64,000 nt of DNA from Vibrio xiamenensis (GCF_900100015.1 NZ_FNDD01000009.1:62001-126000); one strand, 5' to 3'. Positions 55,075-64,000 are shown, counted from the first letter of the stretch. Made by a program: numbers and translations. Notes: generated by a model from the letters alone, not told the origin.

Positions 55075-55752
55075 CTATTGGTAGAATATCTTGCCAGTTT
55101 GTACATCAAGGTAAATTTTGTTTTGTTGCTTTAAGCCGCCGCAGTAGACGAAATACACATCTCGTCCTTCAAATCGGTTTGAACGCACCCAGCCCCCGAG
55201 TTCTTCAAAATCCTCTGGCGAACACGTGCCCTCTTTGAGCAATTCATCGGCCTTTTTGGTGAACATCTCAAAGAAATCCTTAAAGTCATCCGATTTTTCA
55301 ACGTATTGACTGACGGTTTCCAAACGCTCTTCACGGGTGATGGTGGGCGGCACTTCCAACAAGGATTTCATCGGCACCCATTCTGCAGTTTGTTCACCGC
55401 CCTCTTCATAGACATAGTAAGGCGTGACACGCCCCCAACCGTCTTTTTGTTCGAGAATGTGCAACTTGTCGCCACGGTACACAAACCCTTCAATAAAGGC
55501 ATCGCCACTTGGGGCGTTTCGAACCGCGAGTTTTTCTGGATTAACATAATAATCGGTGACCGGCTTAGGCTCTGGTACCACCACCTTATCCTTTTCCAGA
55601 TCGAGTACAGGTTTTGGCTTAAGGCGCTCTAATTCAGCTTTATTGGCCGCAGCCAACGCTTCTTGCTCTGGCTTCATCACAAATAAGTAATAGCCCGCAC
55701 CTGCGCCACCGACACCCAGTAGAAATAGCACCAACATGATGATCTTTTTCAT
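55075..55752 (-). CDS. membrane-anchored SH3b-like protein
   Basis: A 225-residue protein with an N-terminal membrane anchor (residues 4-25) and a short charged linker. Residues about 67-135 look like a bacterial SH3 domain: YYVNPEKLAVRNAPSGDAFIEGFVYRGDKLHILEQKDGWGRV. A C-terminal part with TCSPEDFEELGGWVRSNRFEGRDVYFVYCGGL holds two cysteines that could pair. Probably faces the periplasm. Function unknown; it is divergent from the next gene. Confidence 0.8.
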   Translation of the reverse strand: MKKIIMLVLFLLGVGGAGAGYYLFVMKPEQEALAAANKAELERLKPKPVLDLEKDKVVVPEPKPVTDYYVNPEKLAVRNAPSGDAFIEGFVYRGDKLHILEQKDGWGRVTPYYVYEEGGEQTAEWVPMKSLLEVPPTITREERLETVSQYVEKSDDFKDFFEMFTKKADELLKEGTCSPEDFEELGGWVRSNRFEGRDVYFVYCGGLKQQNKIYLDVQTGKIFYQ

Positions 55753-55809
55753 AACTCTCTCAGCGATTTACCTATACTTAATTCAGACCACCTCACACCA
55801 TGACTTAAC

Positions 55810-56424
55810 ATGCAATGGCGCCCACTTATTAACACTATAGCGGCCATTTGGCTGACAACTTTACCTTGGCTCGCTCAGGGTGGGCAATGCGTGGAAAGGA
55901 GTTGGAATCAGTTGATTGTCCAGCAGAAACAGCTCGACACTTGGTACAACCAACACGCTAAAAAATTTAATCAGTTCCTCGACATCTACCGTCAGCAAGT
56001 GTTCTTGCATCGCCAATTTACTCAACAGCAAATCGTCTCTTTTTGGTCGCCGAACAAGCCAGATTTACAACGTAAAATGCGTGCGCAAATCGAGAGTTCT
56101 CAGCAAATCGCCTACCATCTACAGCAAGAGATCGACTTACTAACCGAACAGGAGCGCCCTGTCAGTGGCCTGATGGCGCAATGGCAAACCATGAGCCTAG
56201 CTTGTAAGCAAAATAAACAAGCGGTCAACGCCCACTCCAGCCAACAGTATGTTACCCAAAATCAGCAACTTTTAACGCAGCTTACCCAACTTAGTGACAA
56301 GTTAGTCACTCTAAAACACGCTTATATAACGGAGAGTGAGCAACTTACTTTGGCAGAGCAAACCGCCAGCAAGGCTGATGTAAAAAATAAAGGGGCCCAA
56401 AACCATTCGGAGGGGAATAAATGA
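55810..56424 (+). CDS. exported helical protein of unknown function
   Basis: A 204-residue protein with a signal peptide (residues 1-23, WLAQG) and otherwise Gln-rich helical or coiled-coil sequence. Two cysteines, at about residues 27 and 135, may form a disulphide bond. I do not recognise a domain. It is divergent from the SH3b-like gene, so the two may share a promoter region. Confidence 0.6.
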   Translation: MQWRPLINTIAAIWLTTLPWLAQGGQCVERSWNQLIVQQKQLDTWYNQHAKKFNQFLDIYRQQVFLHRQFTQQQIVSFWSPNKPDLQRKMRAQIESSQQIAYHLQQEIDLLTEQERPVSGLMAQWQTMSLACKQNKQAVNAHSSQQYVTQNQQLLTQLTQLSDKLVTLKHAYITESEQLTLAEQTASKADVKNKGAQNHSEGNK

Positions 56425-56452
56425 TTCTGGGCCAACCTTGAACTGGCTTAAG

Positions 56453-56794
56453 TTAACAGTCCAAACCTTGCAGCGCATCGCATTTGGCAGCGCAGATAAA
56501 GTCGTTACGATGCAATCCCTTGAGGGAATGGCTCCACCAAGTCACTGTCACTTTGCCCCATTCCAGCAAAATGCTTGGGTGATGAAACTGCGCCTCGGCA
56601 AGGTGCGCAACTTGGTCTGCAAACGCCCAAGCAAGCTTAAAGTTCTTAAATACAAATACTTTTTCCAGCTGTGGTATTCCCTCTCGTACACAAATTTGCC
56701 AATCTCTAAGCTCTGCCAACAGCCGTTGCTGCTGTTGAGTATTCAATGCCTCGGCGCCTTTGCTGCAAGCTTCACAAGTTAGTTGTTCAAGCAT
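56453..56794 (-). CDS. phhB: pterin-4a-carbinolamine dehydratase
   Basis: A 113-residue enzyme that regenerates the tetrahydrobiopterin cofactor of phenylalanine hydroxylase. The active-site block HHPSILLEWGKVTVTWWSHSLKGLHRNDFICAA is intact (histidines around residues 71-72 and 88). AAGGAAG lies before the ATG. Its start overlaps the phhA stop by eight bases, so the two are translated together. Confidence 0.94.
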   Translation of the reverse strand: MLEQLTCEACSKGAEALNTQQQQRLLAELRDWQICVREGIPQLEKVFVFKNFKLAWAFADQVAHLAEAQFHHPSILLEWGKVTVTWWSHSLKGLHRNDFICAAKCDALQGLDC

Positions 56795-57578
56795 GATTCA
56801 CTTCCTTTGACTTAAAGCGCGCGGGTAATAACCCAAGCCTAATGGCTTGATTGACTTGGTTCATCACATCAAGGCAAGTAAGCCGATACAGCTGTGCGAT
56901 GTCTTCAAGTACAAAGTACACGGGTTGCATGATGTCGATTCGATAAGGTGTGCGCAGCACGGTTTGTAAATCAAACGCTGCGCGTTCAGGCTCTGGGCTT
57001 TCTAGCGCATACACCGTTTCCCCCGGCGAAGACAAAATGCCGCCGCCGTAAATTTTGCATTCGCCTTTTTGCTTCACCAGCCCAAACTCAACCGTAAACC
57101 AGTAAAGCCTCGCCAAATAGACGCGCTGGGTGTGGCTGGCATGTTCACCAAGCTGGCCATAGACCTGAGTAAAATGCGCAAAATCATGATGAGTTAACAT
57201 CGCACAGTGACCGAACACTTCGTGGAAAAAATCCGGCTCTTGCAAATAGTCAAACTCGTCGCGCGAGCGCAGAAACGTTGCCACCGGAAACTGTTTGGCG
57301 GCAAGTAAGGCAAAAAAATGTTCGAAATCAATCAATGCCGGCACGGGCACCACCTGCCAACCCGTTTGCGCCTTAAGAACATGATTAATATCGCTGAGCT
57401 GCGGCGCTTTAGATGTGGGCAAATCAAGCATCGCCAAACCACTTAGATACGCATCACAAGCACGGTTTTCGACCCGTTTGTGTTGACGATGGATCAAGTC
57501 ATGCCAAATCCGGTTTTCTTCTGCGCTCCAGCGAATACGCCCATGCTTATCAAGTGGCTTAGAACGGTAATGAGTCAT
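56787..57578 (-). CDS. phhA: phenylalanine 4-monooxygenase
   Basis: A 263-residue iron hydroxylase that makes tyrosine from phenylalanine. Iron ligands are visible: His119 and His124 in HEVFGHC, and Glu164 in TVEFGLV. The RIWHDLIHRQ and GGGILSSPGE blocks are typical for the bacterial enzyme. ATG 57578 was used; a GTG one codon earlier is possible. Probably controlled through the TyrR/PhhR-like box upstream. Confidence 0.95.
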   Translation of the reverse strand: MTHYRSKPLDKHGRIRWSAEENRIWHDLIHRQHKRVENRACDAYLSGLAMLDLPTSKAPQLSDINHVLKAQTGWQVVPVPALIDFEHFFALLAAKQFPVATFLRSRDEFDYLQEPDFFHEVFGHCAMLTHHDFAHFTQVYGQLGEHASHTQRVYLARLYWFTVEFGLVKQKGECKIYGGGILSSPGETVYALESPEPERAAFDLQTVLRTPYRIDIMQPVYFVLEDIAQLYRLTCLDVMNQVNQAIRLGLLPARFKSKEVNHA

Positions 57579-57668
57579 CACATCGCTCCTATCTCATGCC
57601 TATTAGCTAAAGCCTAAGTCATCCCCAATCATGCGCTAGCCGCCTTCTAAACCGCAGCGACGACGACT

Positions 57669-57686
57669 GTGTAACAAAAATTTTAC
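57669..57686. promoter_or_regulatory. TyrR/PhhR-like box upstream of phhA
   Basis: TGTAAC, six bases, TTTACA, one mismatch from the TyrR consensus TGTAAA-N6-TTTACA. It lies about 90 bases before phhA and about 110 before the divergent acetoacetyl-CoA synthetase. Confidence 0.6.
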
Positions 57687-57737
57687 ATCGAGATATTTTT
57701 TCTTGAATATCATCAAGATGAAAATATAAGTCGCGTT

Positions 57738-57757
57738 TGACATTGATTAAATTGTCA
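57738..57757. promoter_or_regulatory. inverted repeat between phhA and aacS
   Basis: TGACA and TGTCA arms spaced ten bases apart, 41 bases before the acetoacetyl-CoA synthetase start. Could be an operator; no regulator is known. Confidence 0.3.
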
Positions 57758-57797
57758 CCAACACTTAGTTCAGTCACAGCACACCACGGACACCAAA

Positions 57798-59798
57798 ATG
57801 CCAAACTCAAGGACTGATCATCTGCCACATCAGCCCTGGCAACCTAGCCAGCAGCGGGTGCAGGATTCCAACCTCAAGCAGTTTATTCAACACATTAACA
57901 TGCAAGGTGAAATCATCACCGATTACCCTTCACTGCACGCGTGGTCGGTCGCCAACAGCAAAGAATTCTGGTTGGAAGTGTGGCAATTTTGCGATGTGAT
58001 CGGCTTCCAAGGCAATTGCATATTTGGCGAAGGCATTGCCAAATGGCAACGGTTTTGCTCCAGTCGTGACACCATTTGGTTTCCCCAATCGCAGCTAAAC
58101 TACGCCGAGAACCTGCTGTCCTATGCATTTCAAACGCCAGATGGCATCGCCATTTGGTTTAAAAATGAACGCGGACAAACACGAAAAGTCACCTGGCAGG
58201 CGCTGTGCGACCAAGTTTCCATCCTTCAGCAGTGGCTAAAACAAAACGGCGTCGAGCGTGGCGATGTCGTGGCGGGGTATCTCCCTCACCTTCCTGAAAC
58301 AGTTGCGGCGATGCTTGCAACCACCAGCCTTGGCGCAATATGGACATCGACCTCTCCCGACTTTGGCGTTGAAAGCGTGGTGGAACGGTTTGGTCAGGTA
58401 CAACCTAAAATTCTATTTTGCTGCAATGGCTACACCTTCAACGGCCAATCCTACTTGATGGAAAGCCACAATGCAGAGCTGGCGGCAGCGCTGCCAAGCG
58501 TCACCAACACCTGCCAAATCGATTATCTGCAAACAGGTCAAGATTCCCTGTTTGGTAGCGAACACTTCTCCGATTGGGAATCGGTTCTTTCGGGTTATTT
58601 AGCGCGCGGTGTGGAGTTTGAGCGTATCGGATTTAACGACCCGCTGTTCATCCTCTACTCTTCAGGCACCACAGGGCAACCGAAATGCATTACCCACACC
58701 GTGGGCGGAACGATTTTAAATCACCTCAAAGAGCATCAACTGCACTGCGATATTCAACCGGGCGACCGAGTATTTTATTACACCACCTGTGGCTGGATGA
58801 TGTGGAATTGGCATGTCAGTGCACTTGCCAGCGGCGCGACCTTAGTCATTTATGATGGCAGTCCAATGACACCCATGCCCAGTGTGCTGTGGGAATTGGC
58901 ACAGGAAGCCCAAGTCACGCTGTTTGGCACCTCAGCGAAATATCTGCAGACGCTACAAAGCAGTCAATTCTCGCCCAGCCAATATTTTTCGCTCACGACG
59001 CTCAAAACGATCTGTTCAACAGGATCGCCACTTTATCCCGAGCAATACGACTATGTGTATGCCAATATCAAACCCGATATACACTTAGCCTCCATTTCCG
59101 GTGGTACCGACATTTGCGGCTGCTTTGTCATCGGTAATCCGATTTCAGCCGTCTATCGCGGTGAATGCCAAGGTCCAGCACTAGGCATGGATGTCTGCGT
59201 ATTTAATTCTCAAGGAGAACGTGTGGTTGGTGAGCGCGGAGAGTTAGTCTGTTGTAACAGCTTTCCCAATCAACCGCTCGGCTTCTGGCATGATGATGGC
59301 GAGCGCTACCACAGCACCTATTGGCAGCGATATGAAAATGCTTGGCTACAAGGGGATGATGTGATGCAGACCGAACATGGTGGCATGGTGTTCTTTGGCC
59401 GCAGTGATGCCCAATTGAATGTCGGAGGGGTGCGGATTGGCACCGCGGAAATCTACCGTCAGGTAAATAAAATGCGGAAGGTTCATGATTCTATCGCCGC
59501 ATCACGTCTGCGTGGTGGTCATGAAATTCTGACTTTGTTTGTCCAACTCAAAGCCGGTGAACATTTGGATGAAAACCTCAAAGCCGACATCAAATTGCGC
59601 CTTAAAACCCACTGCTCACCAAGACACGTTCCGCAAGAAATTTATCCGATCAGCGATACCCCAAAAACGCGCTCAGGAAAGCTGATGGAAATCGCCCTCA
59701 AACAGGCTTTAAATCAGCAGCCGATTGCCAATCTTGGCGCTCTAGCCAATCCACAAGTGCTAGATGAAGTACGAGCGCTAATTAAATCGTCTCAATAA
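57798..59798 (+). CDS. aacS: acetoacetyl-CoA synthetase
   Basis: A 666-residue AMP-forming ligase of the acyl-CoA synthetase superfamily that activates acetoacetate with CoA. The AMP motif is LYSSGTTGQPKCI, then YTTCGWMMWNW and FFGRSDAQLNVGGVRIGTAEIY; C-terminal lysine in TPKTRSGKLMEIALK. Length and WFPQSQLNYAENLL at the N-terminus distinguish it from acetate synthetase. Tyrosine degradation ends in acetoacetate, so its neighbour phhA gives a reason for its position. Confidence 0.93.
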   Translation: MPNSRTDHLPHQPWQPSQQRVQDSNLKQFIQHINMQGEIITDYPSLHAWSVANSKEFWLEVWQFCDVIGFQGNCIFGEGIAKWQRFCSSRDTIWFPQSQLNYAENLLSYAFQTPDGIAIWFKNERGQTRKVTWQALCDQVSILQQWLKQNGVERGDVVAGYLPHLPETVAAMLATTSLGAIWTSTSPDFGVESVVERFGQVQPKILFCCNGYTFNGQSYLMESHNAELAAALPSVTNTCQIDYLQTGQDSLFGSEHFSDWESVLSGYLARGVEFERIGFNDPLFILYSSGTTGQPKCITHTVGGTILNHLKEHQLHCDIQPGDRVFYYTTCGWMMWNWHVSALASGATLVIYDGSPMTPMPSVLWELAQEAQVTLFGTSAKYLQTLQSSQFSPSQYFSLTTLKTICSTGSPLYPEQYDYVYANIKPDIHLASISGGTDICGCFVIGNPISAVYRGECQGPALGMDVCVFNSQGERVVGERGELVCCNSFPNQPLGFWHDDGERYHSTYWQRYENAWLQGDDVMQTEHGGMVFFGRSDAQLNVGGVRIGTAEIYRQVNKMRKVHDSIAASRLRGGHEILTLFVQLKAGEHLDENLKADIKLRLKTHCSPRHVPQEIYPISDTPKTRSGKLMEIALKQALNQQPIANLGALANPQVLDEVRALIKSSQ

Positions 59799-59823
59799 AC
59801 AATCTTAGCGGTACGCCAAACAG

Positions 59824-59851
59824 AAAAGACCTCGAAATTTCGAGGTCTTTT
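59824..59851. terminator. bidirectional terminator after aacS
   Basis: AAAAGACCTCGAA and TTCGAGGTCTTTT form a perfect stem with T runs on both strands. Confidence 0.88.
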
Positions 59852-59877
59852 GCATGCAACGAGTCATGAAAATCGGG

Positions 59878-60459
59878 CTATTTTTGCGCTACGCACATCA
59901 CCACTTGTTGAGTACCAAGCTCGGTGTCGATGCTAAATGGTGTCGTCACCGTCACTTGCTCAAAACCGACACTGCTAAGCACTTGCTTTGCGCGTTGCAC
60001 GGAAATGCCTTCAATATCGTTGGGGCTATCACTTAGCCAATCCCACTGAATAAAGTAACCGCCCTCATCAAGCAGCGAATAAACGATATCAGCGATATCC
60101 GCGTAATTGGTCAAAAAGCCACACACGGATGAGGCCGTCACAACATCAAACTGGCCACGAAACGCCGGATGAATCGCGACTAAACCGCGAGTTAACATGT
60201 CAACCACTGGCTCTACATTACTCAGCTCTTTTTGATCGAGCTGCTCAATCATGGCTTCAGAGCCATCAAGCGCCACAATATCTTTGGCCAGCGGAGACAT
60301 TTTTTGGCATAACTGCCCAGTGCCGCAGCCAAAATCTAAAACATGCTTTCCTGAAAGGTCCACAATTGCAGTCAGTGAATCAAATGCCTTGGTCGCGAAA
60401 TTAACCGTTGCTGGGTTACGTTCCCATTCAGCGGCGTAATCATCCCAATTCATTGCCAT
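59878..60459 (-). CDS. class I SAM-dependent methyltransferase
   Basis: A 193-residue methyltransferase. SAM motif HVLDFGCGTGQLCQKM at about residue 40, then VALDGSEAMIEQLD. It resembles Methyltransf_11/25 enzymes of unknown substrate. Start 60459 gives a good distance to GGGAG; an ATG one codon earlier is also possible. Confidence 0.85.
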   Translation of the reverse strand: MAMNWDDYAAEWERNPATVNFATKAFDSLTAIVDLSGKHVLDFGCGTGQLCQKMSPLAKDIVALDGSEAMIEQLDQKELSNVEPVVDMLTRGLVAIHPAFRGQFDVVTASSVCGFLTNYADIADIVYSLLDEGGYFIQWDWLSDSPNDIEGISVQRAKQVLSSVGFEQVTVTTPFSIDTELGTQQVVMCVAQK

Positions 60460-60666
60460 CATGATCTCCCTATAACTTCATACATCTGGCAGGTACTTCA
60501 CAAGAGTAAACTAAAACTGGCGCTAGTTCATAGCCTTAAATCAGTTAAAACGGACATCTGCCGATAATTTGGTTAAAATTACGCAGCAACCTCGCGAGGC
60601 GAGTCGAACCCAATTGACTTGCGCTCGTGTTTTAGCATCGCGGATTTTGGAGCCTATTTTTACGTT

Positions 60667-61545
60667 ATGAACGTATCGCAAATTGAATCTTTTTGTTTGA
60701 TCGCCGATCTCGGTTCGGTTTCCGAAGCCGCGCGCCAACTCGATTGCAATCGAACTAAACTTAGCATGGCGATCAAAGCGCTTGAAAAAGAGCTCGAAAT
60801 CGAACTGTTCGTGCGCAGTGGCAACCACGTTGCACTATCCGAAGCTGGCAAAGCAATTTATAAAGATTGCCAAAATATGCTCGCAACCGCGTCAAGAATC
60901 AAGCAAACCTGCCTACAAGTATCAGGCGAATTTAACGCCGAGTTGTGGATTGCTCGAGATGACTCGCTGCCTGACGAGTTGTGGCAAGAACTGGCGCACA
61001 CCCTCAATCATAAATTTCCCGCCACATCCTTTAATATCGTTCTCGCCTCAAGTGGCGATTTATCCAATCTGGTCGGCACTCAACAAGTCGACTTTGCGTT
61101 TGGGGTTGACTACGAACGACTGGATAACCCGCTCATCACCTACCAACCGCTGGGTAAAATTCGCATGATGTCGGTATGTAAGAGCGGCCACCGCCTTACC
61201 AAACTAAGCCGAGTGTCGGATGAAGAATTGCGTAACGCAATGCAAGCGGTGATGGTGTATCTCAACGAAAAAGACAACCCTGAACTGCAGCCGCTATCAC
61301 TGACCCATATTGGCTTTTCAAGTTTTGATTACATTCTCAATACCATTCTTACAGAAGATGCGTGGGGAGTTTTGCCAGAGCCGTTAATTCGTCATTACCT
61401 ACGTAAGCAAGAGCTGGCAGTAATTAAACACACCTATGGCTTAACCCAAGAAGATTACTGTATGTTGACGGCCGCAGGCATGGCTGAACACCCGGGAATG
61501 ACCTGGCTTGCCGATCAATTGAACGAATATCTCTTTGACTTCTAA
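60667..61545 (+). CDS. LysR-type transcriptional regulator
   Basis: A 292-residue LysR regulator. The helix-turn-helix lies in GSVSEAARQLDCNRTKLSMAIKALEKELEIELFVRSG, and a ligand-binding domain follows. Start 60667 (MNVSQIESFC) is the usual LysR N-terminus; the longer frame adds 16 odd residues. It is divergent from the methyltransferase gene, a common target arrangement. Confidence 0.88.
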   Translation: MNVSQIESFCLIADLGSVSEAARQLDCNRTKLSMAIKALEKELEIELFVRSGNHVALSEAGKAIYKDCQNMLATASRIKQTCLQVSGEFNAELWIARDDSLPDELWQELAHTLNHKFPATSFNIVLASSGDLSNLVGTQQVDFAFGVDYERLDNPLITYQPLGKIRMMSVCKSGHRLTKLSRVSDEELRNAMQAVMVYLNEKDNPELQPLSLTHIGFSSFDYILNTILTEDAWGVLPEPLIRHYLRKQELAVIKHTYGLTQEDYCMLTAAGMAEHPGMTWLADQLNEYLFDF

Positions 61546-61741
61546 CCATGTTTCATTCTGATGACGTTCGAAAATCACTCAGCGTCAAATATGTTGTCAC
61601 CAAAAATCTTACCTAAGTGGTTGTTTCAAAATAAGTAACCAGAATTTTTCGCTATTGACACACCACTTATCTGGATATTTGATTTGTCAAAAATGCAAAT
61701 AAACAGAACAATATGGCCATCTAATTTATTGAGTAAACATT

Positions 61742-62635
61742 ATGTGTGCCAGGACAAGCTTAAACGAAAAACGAATTCTAACTCTTTCTGCCCTTTTAGC
61801 ATCAGGCTTTGCCGGCGGTGGATTAGTGCTCGGATTACTCGTTGGCTCTCTGGTAATTATGTTTGACGGCGTCTATTCAATGGTTAGCCTGCTGTTAACA
61901 TTATTGTCACTCGCAGCATCGCGTTATATGCGCAAACCATCACAAGGCCAATTCCAATACGGCAAAGCCATGCTTGAGCCGGTTGTTATCATGATCAAAG
62001 GCAGCGTGATTTTGTCGGTGGTGTGTTATTCACTCTACTCTGCAGTAAGTGCACTTTTTACTGGCGGACGTGAAGTCGATGCGTCGATTGCCACACTGTT
62101 TGGCATCATCAACGTAATCGGCTGTAGCTACGCTTGGTGGACTATTGCTAAGAACTCAAAGCGTTTTTCATCCGGTCTTATCGAAGCAGAAACCAAACAG
62201 TGGAAAATGGACACCCTACTGAGTGTCGCAGTAACGGCAGGTTTTGTGTGTGCGTGGTTACTGTCTATCAGCCCGTGGGCGCAATACGAAGTGTATGCCG
62301 ACCCGGTTATGATGCTATTGATGTCGTTTTACTTTATCAAAGTGCCATTTGATATGATCAAAGGCGCAGCGCGCGAACTGCTGATGATGCGCCCAAGCAA
62401 AGAGATTTGTCAGTTAGTCGGCAGTGAAATTGCCGCGTTGGACGAACAATCACCACAAAACTTTAAACTGGCAGGCGTCACCAAAATTGGTCAAGAACTG
62501 CGCGTAAAAGTGGATATTCATAGCACCAGCCAGCAGCTAGATGTCAAACACCTTGACCGTGCTCGTCGAGTGCTGAAAGACAAGTTATCAAAACTGTCAC
62601 TGGATCTGAACCTAACCATGAACATCGCCAACTAA
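61742..62635 (+). CDS. cation diffusion facilitator family transporter
   Basis: A 297-residue CDF transporter with about six membrane helices and a C-terminal cytoplasmic domain (residues about 210-297). The metal site motif is partly visible as MFDGVYSMVSLL (Asp and Ser where Zn-type members have HxxxD-like residues), and DTLLSVAVTAGF gives the second site. The histidines usual in helix 5 are not obvious, so the metal may be Fe or Mn rather than Zn. The protein could also carry another cation. Confidence 0.82.
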   Translation: MCARTSLNEKRILTLSALLASGFAGGGLVLGLLVGSLVIMFDGVYSMVSLLLTLLSLAASRYMRKPSQGQFQYGKAMLEPVVIMIKGSVILSVVCYSLYSAVSALFTGGREVDASIATLFGIINVIGCSYAWWTIAKNSKRFSSGLIEAETKQWKMDTLLSVAVTAGFVCAWLLSISPWAQYEVYADPVMMLLMSFYFIKVPFDMIKGAARELLMMRPSKEICQLVGSEIAALDEQSPQNFKLAGVTKIGQELRVKVDIHSTSQQLDVKHLDRARRVLKDKLSKLSLDLNLTMNIAN

Positions 62636-62708
62636 TCGGTTGGCGCTGCTCTCTAATGATTGCTTAAGACAAAGCGATAACTTCAGCGCTTGTGCAATTC
62701 GCTTTACT

Positions 62709-62740
62709 AGACTTGGTGGTTAAATACCAAGTCTTTTTAT
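62709..62740 (+). terminator. terminator after the CDF gene
   Basis: AGACTTGGT and ACCAAGTCT form a perfect stem with an eight-base loop, followed by TTTTT. The rest of the gap up to 63029 is AT-rich and shows no gene. Confidence 0.82.
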
Positions 62741-63029
62741 TTTGAAACAATCTATATGCGACTTTATATTTCCCAATATAAAAATCATAACCAATAAATA
62801 TCAAATACCCACTTAAATAAACAAAACATATAATTGAATCAGGCAAAGCAACTGTTTTAAAATTCAAAAGAAAAATATATCCATTCAAAAAATTACACTC
62901 GAAAATTATTTAAATTAATTTAGATCAACAAACCTATAGAATTATTCTCCATTCACCTTTGTGAAATAAATCCTTTATATTTCTGAAATATACCAAAAAT
63001 ACTTTAGGCATTTTCTTTGAGATGCTCTA

Positions 63030-64000
63030 ATGTTTATAAAAAATACGATTTCTCGCCGCGCGTTTCTTGGTGGTGCAGCAAAGGTTGGCGCCGCTGTCGC
63101 TTCTACATCCATTTTGACCGCTTGTGACAATGACGATTCCACAGATATCTCTGGCGTTAAAATCGCCATGCTTGCAGATGTGCACTTTCATGATGTTTTT
63201 GGTAATTATGATTTTAGTGAATATAACAGTGAAGTGACGATACGCAGCTTGCAAGACTCTTGTGAATCGACGCGAATGTTCAATGAAAATTACTTTGCTT
63301 TTATTCAGGCGTTACAAGAAATTGGCGAGCAAGGCATTAAATATATCTGCCTACTCGGAGACTTCTCAGATGAAGGTCAACTCGATACGCTGAAAGGCTT
63401 TCAACGTGTCGTTGAACCATTTATTGAAAGCTATGGCTTTGAATTCTTTTTGACCAATGGTAACCATGATCCAAATAAACCGTTCGGTAGCGACCAGAGC
63501 AAAAACTTCTTAAATACAAACGGCGCCAGTATTTCAGTTACTAGCGATGCCAGCAACGACTTTTCTGCTGATGATGTCGTTGTCGACCAACACATATCTC
63601 AAGGTATGTGGTCTGCTGGCTATGAAGAAATGTTTGATCTGCTGGGTAACTACGGATTTCAAAATAAGTCGAGCTACGTGTATTACGAAACGCCGTGGGG
63701 AAGCGATGATTTTGCCGACCGCGGGTTAATGATGACATCAGAGGACGGCTCGGCCTCTTTTTGGTGCCCTGATTCCTCTTATCTTGCAGAGCCTGTTGAG
63801 GGGCTTTGGATTGTTGCCGTGGATATGAATATCCACTTACCCAACCAAGACGGTAGCAGTTGGAGTCATGCCTCAGTCGGTTGGGAGGAAGGTAAACAAT
63901 ACAAGCCACAGCTGATGACTTGGCTTGAAAGCGTCACCCAACGAGCTCAGCAAATGGGCAAAACGCTGATTGTATTCAGCCATTATCCCGCAACCGAGTA
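63030..64000 (+). CDS. Tat-exported lipoprotein metallophosphoesterase, 3' end cut off
   Basis: A calcineurin-like phosphoesterase running off the window (324 residues seen). The leader has a twin-arginine motif, SRRAFLGG at residues 8-15, and a lipobox LTAC with Cys32. Metal ligands follow: ADVHFHD (Asp50, His52), GDFSDEG, GNHD and FSHYP. Tat export suggests that the cofactor or fold is completed in the cytoplasm. GAG lies eight bases before the ATG. The substrate is unknown. Confidence 0.85.
   Translation, partial: MFIKNTISRRAFLGGAAKVGAAVASTSILTACDNDDSTDISGVKIAMLADVHFHDVFGNYDFSEYNSEVTIRSLQDSCESTRMFNENYFAFIQALQEIGEQGIKYICLLGDFSDEGQLDTLKGFQRVVEPFIESYGFEFFLTNGNHDPNKPFGSDQSKNFLNTNGASISVTSDASNDFSADDVVVDQHISQGMWSAGYEEMFDLLGNYGFQNKSSYVYYETPWGSDDFADRGLMMTSEDGSASFWCPDSSYLAEPVEGLWIVAVDMNIHLPNQDGSSWSHASVGWEEGKQYKPQLMTWLESVTQRAQQMGKTLIVFSHYPATE

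Overview
The window looks like a stretch of a Vibrio (Vibrionaceae) chromosome. The strongest pointers are a VemP-like arrest peptide in front of a secD/secF pair without yajC, a betI-betB-betA-proX-proW-proV operon, a phhA-phhB pair beside acetoacetyl-CoA synthetase, a CheV protein, several methyl-accepting chemotaxis proteins and a family PL7 alginate lyase. No rRNA, tRNA, prophage, insertion sequence or CRISPR array was seen. The species cannot be named from the sequence alone.

Layout. 1-2.3 kb: end of ltaE, a small c-type cytochrome and a PL7 alginate lyase. 2.3-8.1 kb: AT-rich accessory DNA with membrane proteins, a lipoprotein combining a DUF3859-like domain with Cys-rich Sel1-like repeats, a DUF1840 protein and an acyltransferase-3 protein. 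6.7-14.6 kb (minus strand): a ten-gene island resembling the E. coli yjfIJKLMC operon, extended by a potassium channel, a second DUF1190 lipoprotein and two small membrane proteins. 14.5-15.5 kb: an empty gap with an octamer repeat. 15.5-17.2 kb: a divergent ArsR regulator and Cys-rich permease separated by three copies of one palindrome. 17.4-20.9 kb: ppiC, cheV, a YjbR protein, and a MarR regulator divergent from an EamA transporter with two matching operators. 21.2-28.1 kb: osmoprotectant operon (choline to glycine betaine, plus ABC import). 28.3-34.3 kb: an MCP, a diguanylate cyclase, a DHH phosphoesterase, a small lipoprotein and a membrane protein. 34.3-41.4 kb: taurine cluster (tauABC, taurine-pyruvate aminotransferase, TauR-like MocR regulator, and an SDR that may reduce sulfoacetaldehyde). 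41.6-51.5 kb: YdcF protein, sdaA, Nudix, CSD-DUF1294 protein, an exported metzincin-like protease, yjjG, a LysR regulator, elbB and a large MCP. 51.7-55 kb: vemP-secD2-secF2. 55-64 kb: two envelope proteins of unknown role, phhAB, acetoacetyl-CoA synthetase, a methyltransferase, a LysR regulator, a CDF transporter and the start of a Tat-exported lipoprotein phosphoesterase.

How they work together. The bet operon covers osmoprotection. The taurine cluster appears to take the amino nitrogen from taurine; no sulfoacetaldehyde acetyltransferase is present, so reduction to isethionate is the favoured inference. phhAB makes tyrosine from phenylalanine, and the adjacent acetoacetyl-CoA synthetase could use acetoacetate from its breakdown. 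The least explained block is the extended yjf-like island, where an ATP-grasp ligase, PspA, DUF350, two DUF1190 lipoproteins and a K+ channel point to a membrane-associated stress or modification system. Many start codons were moved from the longest reading frame to the ATG or GTG with a matching ribosome binding site.
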